This document shows, piece after piece, positions 22,370 through 33,095 of a stretch of 64,000 nt of DNA. The position numbers and the translations under genes are program-made. Under the pieces are notes generated by a model. That model had not been told where the DNA came from. It searched no databases and was given only the letters and a program-made list of their open reading frames with translations. Origin of the DNA: Pictodentalium vernedei (taxonomy: Eukaryota > Mollusca > Scaphopoda > Dentaliida > Dentaliidae); the NCBI GenBank assembly GCA_031216915.1, contig CM062289.1, positions 23,269,533-23,333,532 of the forward strand, written 5' to 3'. The first letter of the stretch is position 1. Each line of letters begins with the position of its first letter.

Positions 22370-23205
22370 ACTACGAAAATTGTAACAACAAAAATGACCG
22401 CTTCAAAGATGGCCGTGACGAAAGTATAGCCACGACGAAAATGTCAGTGACTACAATGGACACAAACAGAAAGGGTAAGATAAAATTGTAACAATTAAAA
22501 AAAAATACTAAGATATCCCCTAACAGCTGAATCGTCAAATCAATTCGGTAGTGGTACCCAGTCAAGTCATGGCTGCAATTTGACAGCCAATACTAGACTA
22601 GAATTCATTGCTGATCCATTATTTTGTGTATAAGTAAATATTTGAAAAAAGTATTGGTCATTTAATTAGGACTGAACCTAATGGAGAGATGCCAATCTCA
22701 CAAAATTTAATTTTACCATATACATGTAGCTTTCCATTAACACTAATAATGTAAGTGTATCTCCTCTCTGTTTACTTGTCATAATATTGTTTTTTTTTTA
22801 AATTACAAAAATAACCGCCAGCATCTAAATCGTCAAATCAATTTAACGGTGGTTCCTATTCAGGTCTTGGCTAAGCCACTAACCAGCCTGACCATTTCGT
22901 GGCAAGTAAATATTTGAAAAAAAATGGCCGGTCATTTAATAAGATTGAAGCTAATGAAGAGGTTTCAATCTCACAAAATTTTATTTTACCTTGTTCGCTT
23001 AACTTCCATTAACAAAAATAAGTTTAGTGTATCGCAGCTCTAATTACATTTTTAATTTTTAATATCTTTTATCATGAGTAATTTCATTTCTGACAGCAGC
23101 CATGTCACCACATCATTGCTTTTAGCCATTTTGTCGCTGCCAGTTTCGTCATTGCCATTTTTATGACTGTCATTTTCATGACTGTTGCCTCCATCTTGGA
23201 CCGTT
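22370..23205. mobile_element. Second element with iterated-motif inverted ends (candidate)
   Basis: The left edge (22372-22470) iterates a motif of ~15-20 bp such as GACGAAAATGTCAGTGAC, with neighbours AAAAATGACCGC and GATGGCCGTGACGAAAGTA. The right edge (23095-23205) carries the complement: GTCGCTGCCAGTTTCGTCAT, TGCCATTTTTATGACTGTCA. The interior contains a ~300 bp direct duplication: ATCGTCAAATCAATT at 22532 and 22827, GTAAATATTTGAAAAAA at 22633 and 22906, CAATCTCACAAAATTT at 22692 and 22967. No gene or clear target duplication seen. Confidence 0.55.
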
Positions 23206-23582
23206 TAAAGGATTCAAAGGTGATCCTGGTGAAAATTCATTGAAAAGAAGTTCGATCGATCGATCAGTCTTTCGACTTTGAAAGTGGAAGATTCGCGTTC
23301 ACAGCTCAGAAACAAATCAGTTGCAGACAACATAATCTAGGATTATTGTCAAGGTGATAGCTAAAAGTTGCGATTTTCTTGTTTAAAGGTGTAAATATTT
23401 TCGATAATCTTTCTGACTGGGTTAGACATAAAACGTAAAGATAGATATATGACGGACCCCGAAAACCGATTTGTCACTTAAACAGACCAGCAATAATTCA
23501 AGCACTGTTAATTGAGCGTGGAATTTAATGTCGATTATAGAGCATTTGTTGAACGTCACATGGGCGGTCTGGATAAAACATT
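23206..23582. other. No gene seen
   Basis: The sequence between the iterated-end element and the minus-strand SINE is unassigned. The word TCGATCGATCGATC near 23251 is a short simple repeat. Confidence 0.4.
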
Positions 23583-23592
23583 AAAGGTAGTA

Positions 23593-23951
23593 TTTATTTA
23601 TTGATGTTTAAGGTCACATATTTATGCACAATGGCTAATCATGACCGTGACAGTTTTACGGGTGGAGGAAGCCGGAGTACCCGGAGAGAACCACCGAGCA
23701 ACGACGAGCAGCTGCCAGCTCCCCAACATCGTAACTCCGCACCGCAACACAGGCAGGGTTAGATTGGTTGAATACATGCGCACCATCGACGTGCAGTACG
23801 CCTTAGTACACGGCGTCATCGTGCCTCCACATGGGCAATGGGGGTGAAGTGTCTTGCCCAAGGACACAACGCGGTTGCCGCAGGTGGGATTCGAACCGAG
23901 GACCTCTCGGCTTGCAGCCTGCATCACTACCTACTGAGCCACCGCGCCCCC
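23593..23951 (-). mobile_element. tRNA-headed SINE (type 1 head)
   Basis: A perfect 10-bp target duplication, AAAGGTAGTA, lies at 23583-23592 and 23952-23961. On the minus strand the copy is complete from GGGGGCGCGGTGGCTCAG to the tail. The open frames of 68-101 residues on both strands are products of this repeat and recur in near-identical form in the copies at 21983, 37081, 39767 and 43019. Confidence 0.95.
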
Positions 23952-23961
23952 AAAGGTAGTA

Positions 23962-26654
23962 AAAGCCGGTGTCCTTCTGCAGTCATTATCTGTGTAATTA
24001 TGGCCAGTTAATAGGTAATTGTGGTGAAAACAGTACATCGCGCATGTTCTGGATACACACCCATATTACGCATCTAGCTTGTCACCGAAATGTTAGGGCA
24101 TGCCGAAATGCAAGTCTTTCAAAGAAACTTTAAAGCGAGTATTAAATTAAGATGAATCTAAGCGACCAAGTTCAAGAGAAGCAATTAAAATTAGAATTGA
24201 TGGTCTGGCTATGGAAATAAAAATCGGGGGGTTTCTCGAAACATTCATTCCAGTCTGAAGGTGTGTAAGGCTGTGGGTCGTTGCGAGTAGATGGGGATGT
24301 CCCATGCTATAGGTTAGAGGAGGTGCCGCGTCGGTGCGAAAGTATAGGCACGTTGTGATGTAGGGGAACCACGGAGCTCATATTTAGAATAGGAGCAGTC
24401 ACGGGCCAAGTCGATGGCCATATATGAGAATAGGATCAGAAACATGAAGTACGAACTGAGGGAGCTATTCGCATTTAGGTAAACGACATTACCTGTTCTA
24501 GAAGGCAAGTCATACGTAGGCAGAGTAGGCTTTGCCTGTATGAACATTATTCTGAGACAAATGGAGGGGAGCGTTTAACCCCATTGGTGTCGACTGCTTG
24601 GGTGAAAAGCGTCCAGTAAAGTGACAATAAGCTAGTGGCCGTGCAACGGTAGTGGTAGATTGACATTCCGTCACTTGTTGGAGGGAATGTGATATAGTGA
24701 AGTGGCAATACGTTAGTGGTCGTGCGACGGCCGTGAAAGGGTGAAGGGAAGGGGCGATCAAAGAACGAACACCAGCGAGAAGGCGGAAAAAACAGCGATT
24801 GCAGAATAAGCGGGCCCGCAAGTGACTCAAAAACTGTGTGGATAGGGGGTGATTGATGTTTTGTTTATCATATTCTTTGGGTTCCATGTAAGTCACAAAT
24901 TACCATATTTATTTATATATATATTAAAATTGTTGTTTTCAGTGAACCCCTATTGATTCATGCTTTATGAAGAAAAGTCTCAGACCTCTTCAGGTCAAGA
25001 ACCACCACATCAAAAGTGAAACGGGGCGGTTCGTCATGGTGAGACATACGTTCACGCACGGATTCAGACGACACTCCTTGAGTTTGGGCTGAATACGCGG
25101 CGTGAATCTATTTCTTCTTGCAGCGACAAAGCCCCCGGTTTCCAACAATTATATATATATAAAAAAAGTTCACATATTACAGGCGATAATAAAAATGTTT
25201 CCAAGATATAAATAAATTAATTAAATGTATTAGATAAAGTGATTAAAATAATGAAAACAGTAGCTGTCAAATTATTAAATACTCTTTCATGCAAATAATT
25301 AAATATGTTCCATCGGAGCCGGGGAGTTTTCATCCGTTCCCGAGAATTGGTGGTGAAAGTAGTGTATTGTATTGTCGAGTGCCGCTTTTGGCTTGAGACC
25401 TTCTGTCCAAGGAGTTTGTCCATATAATCCAACTGCTTTGTGCAATGAAAAGTACATGTTGTGCCTTTACATCTCACCCATAGCTTGGAAAAGCGTAACG
25501 GATATTGTTCACATAAATTTGTTTGTAGCAATCGGGGACGTTGTCATGGGGAGGGGGAGGAGGAGAATGTACCCATCCAATCATTCGTCAAATTTACACT
25601 ATATTTAGAAATTCGAAGGCTTAAATTGGAAAAAGTTAGAAATTTCTAACAGGGCGCCAGTGGAACATTTCCAAACATATATAGAATTTGACTAAGATAT
25701 GAAGTTTTTAGACTAACAGCTGGTGAAAGTCCGCCAAATACTGATTGAAAAGTAGTAAAAATCCCCCTAAATATTGATTTGTAGTTGTAATTTGTGACTA
25801 CCGAGTGCCTGAGTTGGATAATTCACGTCAAGGGGGGTGTAAAAATGCACGGTGTTCTGGTCTCGCCCCACAACAACAACAATGGAACGTTCGCCACCGG
25901 TTTACGTCAGGTTCCGCTCCACAATTGTACAGACATTCCCCAAAATGGTCTGCTGCCATACATTCTTTTCGAATGAAAATATTATCAACCTTTGTTGTCT
26001 TACCCATGACATGATTATCTTACCCATTTTCTCAACTAAATTAGACAAAACTGTCTGACCTGGAAAATTGCATTTGCAAAAAAATGTTGAAATCGGTCAT
26101 TTTCTGCCACATCGAAGCCCCAAACACAGAATATTTCTACTATCCCTATTTACCTACCATGGAGCATATTCAGCTGATCTGTTTCTAAAATTTGAAAAAT
26201 TATATGTCTTCCTTCTCATTTTCAGCTACATGTCTCGGAACAACTCTGTGTAATACGACATCTAAAAACAAATAGCCAATTTTTCGATGCCACATTTTCC
26301 CATAATTCCCCATGGTAATTTACCGATATGAATCAAACTCCAACTCAGTGACAAAATCTTCCCAATCTGTTGTCCAGCGTAACTAATGCAATCACGTATA
26401 TACCTTCTAAATCGCTACCGGCAAGCTATATATTCAACCACCACGACCACAGACCACTTGGCCACCGGTAAACCTGATGCCGGTGGCTGAGTGATTCACA
26501 TCGCAGAGAATTTCGTCTCTGTGCGGATGCTGACGAAGAAAAATCTCCAGGCAAAGGTCTACACACAGGAGCGTCGTGAAGATGACCGATTAGAGGGTGG
26601 GGGTGTAATCCCAATTTGTCCCGACTGTCATTACTCATGTCCCAGTCTGAAGAA
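23962..26654. other. 2.7 kb without a recognisable gene or element
   Basis: A ~40-bp direct repeat is visible at 24616-24655 and 24699-24735 (GTAAAGTGACAATAAGCTAG against GTGAAGTGGCAATACGTTAG). AT microsatellites occur near 24915 and 25152. Minus-strand frames at 24510-24896 and 25217-25531 (128 and 104 residues) are the longest here; neither shows a domain, signal peptide or transmembrane pattern that I recognise, and no splice-site pattern links them. An unidentified terminal exon remains possible. Confidence 0.4.
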
Positions 26655-26760
26655 ATATTCCAACTTCATCATCAAGGCATGCCTTCTTTGAAGTCCTTTG
26701 CTGGAGGCCTTTATTGAAGGCCTTCTTGGAAGGCATGCCTTTATGATGCAGTGGGAATAT
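26655..26760. repeat. Imperfect palindrome, ~106 bp
   Basis: ATATTCCAACTTCATCATCA pairs with TGATGCAGTGGGAATAT allowing several mismatches. The AAGGCATGCCTT hexamer pair occurs in each arm, and AGGCCTTTATTGAAGGCCTT lies near the centre. It is less conserved than most palindromes here. Confidence 0.7.
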
Positions 26761-26868
26761 TTGTCAATAAGGATTATAAGTAAACAACCCAGGAGATTTG
26801 TTTGTGGATATATATATATATATCTTATCTCCTACAAGTATCTGGGAATTTCATTGGTTCAAAGACGT

Positions 26869-27433
26869 CACATGCAGACTGCATATAAAACCATATACTG
26901 CCTGTCAACATCAATATACGCTGACAGCTATGGGTAATCTCCCCTTTGTTCATTGATTATTCAAAATGGCGGCAGCCGATACACGCTTCAAGTTGAAAGA
27001 TTGAGTGTTGGAAGCCCATATTTGGTCTGAAGTGCAGGTTAGGCAACTTAAAAGGCTTCATATTCTGTGGATGTGTGTCATGTTACCTTCGAAGTGAAAC
27101 TGTTTGGTATTTATGAATTTGCCTTGTTACAATTTATGGGAGAGTGCCTGCACATGCAGACTGCATATAAAACCCATATACTGCCTGTCAACATCAATAT
27201 ACGCTGACAGCTATGGGTAATCTCCCCTTTGTTCATTGATTATTCAAAATGGCGGCAGCCGATAGACGCTTCAAGTTGAAAGATTGAGTGTTGGAAGCCC
27301 ATATTTGGCCTGAAGTGCAGATTAGGCAACTTAAAAGGCTTCATATTCTGTGGATGTGTGTCATGTTTCCTTCGAAATGAAACTGTTTGGTATGTATCAA
27401 TTTGCCTTGTTACAATTTATGGGAGAGTGCCTG
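26869..27433. repeat. Tandem duplication, two 282/283-bp units
   Basis: CACATGCAGACTGCATATAA starts at 26869 and 27151. The copies are ~96 percent identical by eye over the whole unit (CAAAATGGCGGCAGCCGAT in both). Unit 1 ends in a half of palindrome family C (27119-27150). Unit 2 ends in the same half, but there it is followed at once by the complementary half, giving the full palindrome at 27402-27465. Confidence 0.9.
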
Positions 27434-27465
27434 TGGGCACTCTCCCATAAATTGTAACAAGGCAA
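27402..27465. repeat. Palindrome family C, 64 bp
   Basis: TTGCCTTGTTACAATTTATG runs through GGGAGAGTGCC to a TGTG loop and back perfectly. A second full copy is at 48421-48484 with a different loop (AAGA) and one arm mismatch. A half copy is at 27119-27150. Confidence 0.92.
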
Positions 27466-27563
27466 AGACACTTGACTACATTGTGAGAATTCTCTCATTT
27501 AATTTTGATCGCTGTTGTTATTAGTTCTGCGCATCGATGCAGCAGTCGGTAAGATATATTCGT

Positions 27564-27688
27564 TATACAGATTGTTGGTGGCCTAATATGGTATATATGG
27601 CGTCAGTTAATTCCATATTGGACTCGAGTCCAATATGAAATTAACTGACACCAAATATACCATAATAGGCCACCAACAAACTGTGTAA
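27564..27688. repeat. Palindrome, ~125 bp
   Basis: The outer arms GTTGGTGGCCTA and TAGGCCACCAAC pair, and the inner arms TTAATTCCATATTGGACTCG / CGAGTCCAATATGAAATTAA are near-perfect with no loop. A CCGTCA/TGACACC patch is mismatched. Confidence 0.85.
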
Positions 27689-28541
27689 CTAATAATATGC
27701 GTGTGGTAGTCGTGATAACTGGACTTCCCAACTTATTAAATTCGAACATACCGGGCTGAAATTTGGTCATGCCGGGTCTCTAATACCTCCAAGTAGCCAC
27801 ATACCTCCATTTGCATGAGACTGACTGCGTGTGTGACATAAGTCCAAGAAACATATCTAGTCCCGTGAGAAAGTACATTATTACCAGCAAGATCAAATCG
27901 GTATATAAAACTCCAATCCGGATGAACATGTCCTGATTAGAAAATTATTGTGTGTGTCCCAGCCTCACCCCCAACACACACATGTCACAAGCACATTTTA
28001 TTTAACACCAACGTCAAGACCTGGGTATCACGAAAATTGTGTTTCCGCGGATCCGTTTTTTAAAATTCCTCCCACCGGGTCGAACCATTACCTTAGGCCC
28101 AGAGCAGGGCGGAATGAAGGATATTTTACTCGCAACACAGCCACACAAACTTTCAACGAACTTCTACTACCTCTCACAAGAATGTAAAGGAAAGTACAAA
28201 ACTTCGTGTTTCTCATGGAAGATATCATCACATTTTCCTCTTAATTCCTTATTAAGATTTATAAAAAAAATAATATTTGTGATAAAAGCAATCAGAAAAT
28301 AGGTAAGGCAATATCTATTTCGTATTGACGCAAAGGGTGCATTACTCCGGTTAGTACAAATTACTAACAAGATGAATTACAAAAAGAGCAAAATATTTAA
28401 CAGCAATTCATCGTTTTTAACACGAGTATCGGTTTAAATATCATTCATCATTATTTCATAATTTATCTCAACTTCAAAGTGATACACAACTATCCTCGAC
28501 CTTGCCGAACTTTCTCCAACTCTAATAAATCTTTATATATA
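27689..28541. other. No gene seen
   Basis: The sequence is unassigned. Frames of 67-87 residues near 27950-28370 show no recognisable domain. Confidence 0.4.
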
Positions 28542-30140
28542 CACCTGGAACTTAATTAAGAACCCCCTGTTTTTTCGTAGTGGTGTTAATAGAAACTGTC
28601 ATTTCTTTCATGCTATTTTTCAGATGGCTAAAAGTGATTGCTTGCGGAGAGAAGGGTCTATTGAAAATGAAATACAACACAATTATGAAAATATGCAGTA
28701 TTTTAATGGCGCTAATTACACATATCTGTCACTAATATTTTTGATGGAAAGTCTAGTGCTGGACCGGTCCATGATGAAACAATGCCGGTAGTTACTGACA
28801 AAAATGTAACTTGCGATCTTCTGAACACAATAGCAGTGTCTGATATCAGCAGCAAGTGTATCCACTGCGTGCCCGGATGGCAGCCTGAACCCTCCTCCTA
28901 ATGCTTCCAGTGAGCCTCCTGATACGGTCTAAAGGCAACTGCTGCCATAACTCATGCAATGCTGCTTCCAAATCGGCCAAAATTCTGTATAGGTGGATCC
29001 CTTGCTTGCACAGGACGTCCAAGAAAGTTCCAGATGTGTTCTAAGGGATTCATATCGGGACTCATTGCAGGTCAAGGTTGTGTTGTAATAGCGTTGGTCT
29101 GAAGGAATGCTCACACTGCTTGAGAACGATGTGGCCTTGCATTGTCATCCATGGATACAGGGCGAGTAGCCAACGGGTGGTTGTCAAAATGAGGCCCGAC
29201 AACCTGATTGACAATGTCCCGGATGTACTGTTGATCACTGAGATTCCCACGTACAGTCACCATATCAAGTTTGCAATCACGAGAAAGGCATCCCCAGATC
29301 ATTACTGATCCTCCACCACAGGGAACAGTAGGTCTGATGTTCCAGGGCACGTAAGCAGTATTTCTATGCCTCCACACTCTCATGTGACCATCTATGACGT
29401 GAAGCCGGAACCTACTATCGTCTGGCCAATAGACTCTCTTCCACGTCCTGAGATTCCAATGTTGTCGTGCCATACACCACTCCAAACGTTGTCTTTGATG
29501 CTGATCGGACAGAGCTGGACGCTTGATGACCCTTCTGGACCTCATACCCAGTGTGCTTTGAGACGGTTTTGGACAGTTTTGTTGCACAAATTCCTGTTGG
29601 GGAGCCAAAGGCGCTTCAAAACCCCACTTGAAGCAAAGGGTTCACACCTAACGAGGCATGCTTGACTCCGATCTTCCCGAGGAGAGGTCTTTCGGGGTTG
29701 TCCAAGCCTCGGACGGTCCTTAACATCGTTGGTTTGTTGATGCTTTCGGACAAGTCTGCTGATGATAGAATGACTATAGCCAAGTTGCCTTCCAATAGCT
29801 TTGGATGACATGACTGTTGCATGCATGCCAAGAATTTGCCATCTTAGTGCTTCTGACAGTCTCCTCCTTGCCATGTCAACATTTATTGATAAAAGAAGTG
29901 ACAAATTTTCTTGTTTTTTACCCAGATATTGGATGTGGATGATAGTGTTTTTTGTGACGTTCGTGGGAAGCATCCTTCACGTGGACAAGGGGATGTGTTT
30001 GGGGTACGCTATCAACCAGAAACATCATGATTCACTAGATGAAATGTACCTCAAGACATAGCAATGAAAACATAATAAGCAGTCACAGCAACTTCCCTGT
30101 CATGAAGCATTTCAGGGGGTGCTTAATTAAGTTCCAGATG
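28542..30140 (-). mobile_element. Tc1-like DNA transposon, ~1.6 kb, full length but inactive
   Basis: The terminal inverted repeats begin CACCTGGAACTTAATTAAG (left) and, on the other strand at the right end, CATCTGGAACTTAATTAAG. They extend to a CCCCCTG box and are flanked by TA (28540-28541, 30141-30142). Element length and TA target duplication are typical of the Tc1/mariner superfamily. The internal gene on the minus strand is a broken transposase (separate entry). Because both ends survive, the element could in principle be moved by a related transposase, but it cannot supply one. Confidence 0.92.
28800..29874 (-). pseudogene. Tc1-like DD34E transposase, frameshifted
   Basis: The likely start is the Met at 29874 (MARRRLSEALRWQILGM). 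The N-terminal helix-turn-helix region is visible (AIGRQLGYSHSIISRLVRK), followed by a GQPRKTSPRED segment. The first catalytic Asp lies in VYWPDDSRFRL and the second in SMDDNARPH. The third acidic residue lies in MNPLEHIWNFLGRPVQ, about 34 residues after the second, which is the DD34E spacing of Tc1. The C-terminal ADLEAALHELWQQLP follows in yet another frame. Breaks: a frame change near 29545 between the HTH half and the catalytic half, a stop at ~29110 just after the second Asp, another stop before the NPLEH segment, and a further frame change before ADLEAAL. Encoded protein cannot be functional. Confidence 0.9.
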
Positions 30141-30142
30141 TA

Positions 30143-30290
30143 TATATTTGAACATCGTGCATTCTATACATTATTTTCACCCTATACGCAGGCTTTCAAG
30201 CGCCCAGTCTACTTCTGCAAGGAACCGGACAACGTTATGGTTAGAACCAGTCTAGCCATTCAATAGTCTATCGCCTATGTTTGGATTCAC
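30143..30290. other. Flank of the Tc1-like element; nothing recognised
   Basis: This short unassigned spacer lies between the transposon and the next palindrome. Confidence 0.4.
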
Positions 30291-30367
30291 TCGTATGGAA
30301 TACATCAGCTGGTCGGAAAAGCGAACCGTAGGTTCGCTTTTCCGACCAACTGATGTATTCCATACGA
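30291..30367. repeat. Palindrome, 77 bp
   Basis: TCGTATGGAATACATCAGCT pairs with its complement ending at CATACGA, with a single mismatch (CAGCTGG against CCAACTG). The inner arms GGTCGGAAAAGCGAACC / GGTTCGCTTTTCCGACC close on a GTA loop. Confidence 0.92.
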
Positions 30368-30674
30368 TAAATATTCATTCTCTTTGTTTCTCAATAGAGA
30401 CTTGATTTGATCGAATGTTTGATGACATCACCATCAGAAATGGAGACTCACAACAGCTGTAGTTTTATGATTACGCCGAGTAGTTCCACTAATTCTGTTA
30501 ATATTTTGGGGATTTCAAGGCGATCCCGTGGGAACCCCAGAAAGTGAAGTAGTGCTTGTTTACTGGTACTGTTTTACTGGTAAAGTAGGACCCGGTAACC
30601 AATGCCTGGGTGGAAGGCTTCTAAAATAGGCAAAGTGGGTATAACGATCGGCTGGACTTAACTTTATATCCATG
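30368..30674. other. No gene seen
   Basis: Unassigned sequence; TTTACTGGTACTGTTTTACTGG near 30558 is a small direct repeat. Confidence 0.4.
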
Positions 30675-30733
30675 CTCCAGTCACGATTAGCCATTGTGTA
30701 GAAATATGTGATCTTAAACATCAATAAATAAAT
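30675..30733 (+). mobile_element. SINE 3' end, strongly 5'-truncated
   Basis: The stretch CCAGTCACGATTAGCCATTG, TATGTGATCTTAAACATC and AATAAATAAATAAG is the last ~55 bp of the SINE. Loss of the 5' end is typical of aborted target-primed reverse transcription. Confidence 0.75.
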
Positions 30734-30879
30734 AAGAAATTTTCAAGGCGAATCAAATACAAATACTTTTTTTATTGGAATATCTATAACTGGAGCTCGA
30801 AAGCTTATAAGCATATCTTTGTGAGTAAATGGGCATCACATTAAATCAACGGTAGATGTCACGGAAACTCCACGAAAAG

Positions 30880-31810
30880 CGACCATTACCTGGCCGAATA
30901 TCCTGGGCCGAGTGTTATCCTTCATATATTACCCTGGTGTATGGGGTCGTGGTGGCTCAGTGGTAGACTGTTTGACTTCTATGCTAGAGGTCCCGCGTTC
31001 GATTCCCGTCCGGGACGACCCGCTTTGTGTCCTTAGGCAAGGCACTTTATCCCGGTTGCCTGCATGGGGGCACGATGACGCCGTGTACTAAGGCGTACTG
31101 CACGTTGATGGTGCACATGTCTTCAACCGCTGTAACCCCGTTTGAGCGAACTTGAACAGAGTTAGAATGTTGAGGGGCTGACAGTTGCTCGTCGTTGCTC
31201 GGTGGTTCTCTCCGGGTACTCTGGCTTCCTCCACTCGTAAAACTGTCACGGTCACGATTAGCCATTGTGCTTAAGTATGTGACCTTAAACCCCAATAAAT
31301 AAATAAATAAATAAATAAATAAATATCCTGGTGTATCAGAATGCTCAGAGAAAATAGCATGGTGCACAATAACACCTTATCGCGTGGTTAAGGTGCTATG
31401 TAAGTGGAGAAAACATTTTACCAAGTCTGAAATGCCATAAATAAATAATTAAATTCACAAATTATAATGTGGTGTATCGACCACGAAAAATATATGCGTT
31501 CAGCTCATAGAGCTGATAGCGGGAATCGCGGGTTCCTACCGTATTCGTACCAGAACTGATAATAAAATAATATTTTACATGAACAGTACGTGGCCAAATA
31601 TGTTTCAGATATCCATGAACAAAGCTAGGAATCCATAATACTTCAAAAGGCAGCAATAGGGCTGCGTTGGGGCAAATTCCAAAACTGTCTGCTTTCTTTT
31701 GAGAAAATCGCCATGCCCTTTATTTGTGTACAGGTCTGGATCAGTAGAGGCAAAAAGCATCGACATTCACTGCCTTCTAAAACGACATTCCGAGACCGAT
31801 CTCGTTCACA
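30880..31810. mobile_element. L element copy 1 (diverged), interrupted by a SINE
   Basis: After the SINE at 30943-31326 is removed, the sequence parallels 35400-35810: GGCCGA...CCTGG...CCGAGTGTTATCCTTCATA...TACCCTGGTGTAT, then CACGAAAAATATATGCGTTC, CAGAACTGATAATAAAATAA, GGGCTGCGTTGGGG and CCTTCTAAAACGACATT. Only a half of the 35353 palindrome is present here (30880-30925). A 107-residue frame starting at 31699 overlaps this repeat and has no recognisable domain. Confidence 0.7.
30943..31326 (+). mobile_element. SINE with a different tRNA-like head (type 2)
   Basis: The target duplication CCTGGTGTAT lies at 30933-30942 and 31327-31336. The paralogous empty site in the L element at 35460-35469 has a single copy, confirming insertion. 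The head reads GGTGGCTCAGTGGTAGACTG and GCGTTCGATTCCCGTCCGGG, unlike the type 1 head. The body from TTTGTGTCCTTAGGCAAGGC onward and the (AAAT)n tail are the same family. It shares this head with the minus-strand copy at 59332. Confidence 0.93.
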
Positions 31811-32101
31811 CTACAGACAGTCATCATCAGAGAACTGCGCAGTATTACTTGCAAGGTATGGTGACAGCTGCTCGAATTGCTGAGAATTATGGAATCTGGG
31901 AGTACCCCGGAGTATCACGTGACAATCACGAATATGTTGGAATTGCTCTGGGCTTCAAGAAAATATGCAAGCAGTGTTGGAATTTCCCCAACCCAGCTTT
32001 GACGCTGCCTTTTGAAGCGTGACGGATTTGATTTGGGTGATTTGACACCGCGGATCACAGAAGTATTTAATCTATTCTGAAAATATAAATTTCTGATAAA
32101 T
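31811..32101. other. Unassigned sequence after L element copy 1
   Basis: The match to the 35 kb copy stops near 31800. No recognisable gene. Confidence 0.4.
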
Positions 32102-32164
32102 TCATCCCCTGAGGTCCAATATGTTCTATGTGGCACATAGCACACACTGGAACTCAGGGGACGA
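32102..32164. repeat. Palindrome family B, diverged copy
   Basis: CATCCCCTGAGGTCCAATAT...GTTCTATGTG pairs with CACA...CTGGAACTCAGGGGACG. It has about six mismatches between arms, the most of any family B copy, and the loop is displaced. Confidence 0.8.
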
Positions 32165-32343
32165 ATTACATAATATAGAGGTTTAAATTCGATTTTATGT
32201 ACATCAGCAACATCTTAATCGATTAATTGGACTGGATCCTAACGAAAATCTTTGTGGTTTATTTTCTCATAGAAAACTTATTGTCATCCATTTTATCGGT
32301 TCAACCGAGCACTTTCTACAATCCGGATTTCGACTGGTCAGTT

Positions 32344-32480
32344 GTTAAATATGATAAGATAAGATAAGTTTATTCGGAAAAACACCAAGGACAGGCAGAT
32401 TACGTCATATACATATAACAATGACAATACGTGTGAAGATATTACAATAATATATTTTATTATACGCTAAACGATAGATT
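32344..32480 (-). mobile_element. Possible LINE 3' end with (TTATC)n tail
   Basis: On the minus strand this reads toward ATAAACTTATCTTATCTTAT, matching the TAAATCTTATCTTATCTTAT tail at 48720 on the plus strand. A pentameric TTATC 3' tail is a feature of some non-LTR retrotransposons. The body here is too short and AT-rich to identify. Confidence 0.4.
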
Positions 32481-32529
32481 ATCGAAATAATTGCGGAAAG
32501 ATAGAAATCGTATCCCCCACTGTGAAGAT

Positions 32530-33046
32530 ATAGACGTTTTCACTTTCACGGTATCAAGCAAAATGGCGGCTTTCAAGGCATCGCTCTAATGTGAATACGA
32601 GTCAAATTATCACTGGAAATGATCAATTTGTTCTAAAAACGTATAATGAAAACCAAATCTGGTGTTTTTGAGTGAATACCGCTCATTTCCAGCAATAATT
32701 CAACACGTATTCACATTGAATTGATGCATGCAACTCGCCAGCTGAATCAGATCGCAAGACGCTATCCGTTCCGAGTATCGATCAAATCACTTCAATGCGC
32801 ATCAGCTGTTTACTTTCATACATCAATTCAAGGTTGAAACTAGTGGAATTATCGATAGGAATGATCAGATTCTTATACAAACCGTATAATAAAAAGAAAA
32901 TCTAGGGTTTTTAAGTGGATACCGAAAATTATCTCATTCGTGACCGAGACAAATGGTTATTTTCGCTCGTGCAAGTGCTCGCGAACAATAAAAAATTGTC
33001 TCGGTCACGAATGAGATAATTTTCGGTATCCACTCAAAAATACTAG
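32530..33046. repeat. ~245-bp direct duplication ending in a 146-bp palindrome
   Basis: A segment GTATAATGAAAACCAAATCT near 32641 recurs as GTATAATAAAAAGAAAATCT near 32883, with TGATCA before both and GTGAATACCG / GTGGATACCG after both. The second copy is the left arm of a palindrome (32901-33046): ACCGAAAATTATCTCATTCG and TGACCGAGACAA pair perfectly with the right arm. The centre, ~45 bp around TTTCGCTCGTGCAAGTGCTCGCGAA, is a looser hairpin. Confidence 0.8.
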
Positions 33047-33095
33047 ATATCCTCTATATATGGCAATGATAGTTGTTAACTGTTGTCGTAGTACA

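Noticed and set aside
28929-29608. A functional Tc1 transposase gene
   Set aside because: The catalytic residues lie in different frames and stops interrupt the region between the second Asp and the Glu.
31699-32022. 107-residue plus-strand frame as a candidate exon
   Set aside because: Its first part lies in the L repeat shared with 35690-35810, where the frame is broken. No recognisable domain and no supporting splice sites.
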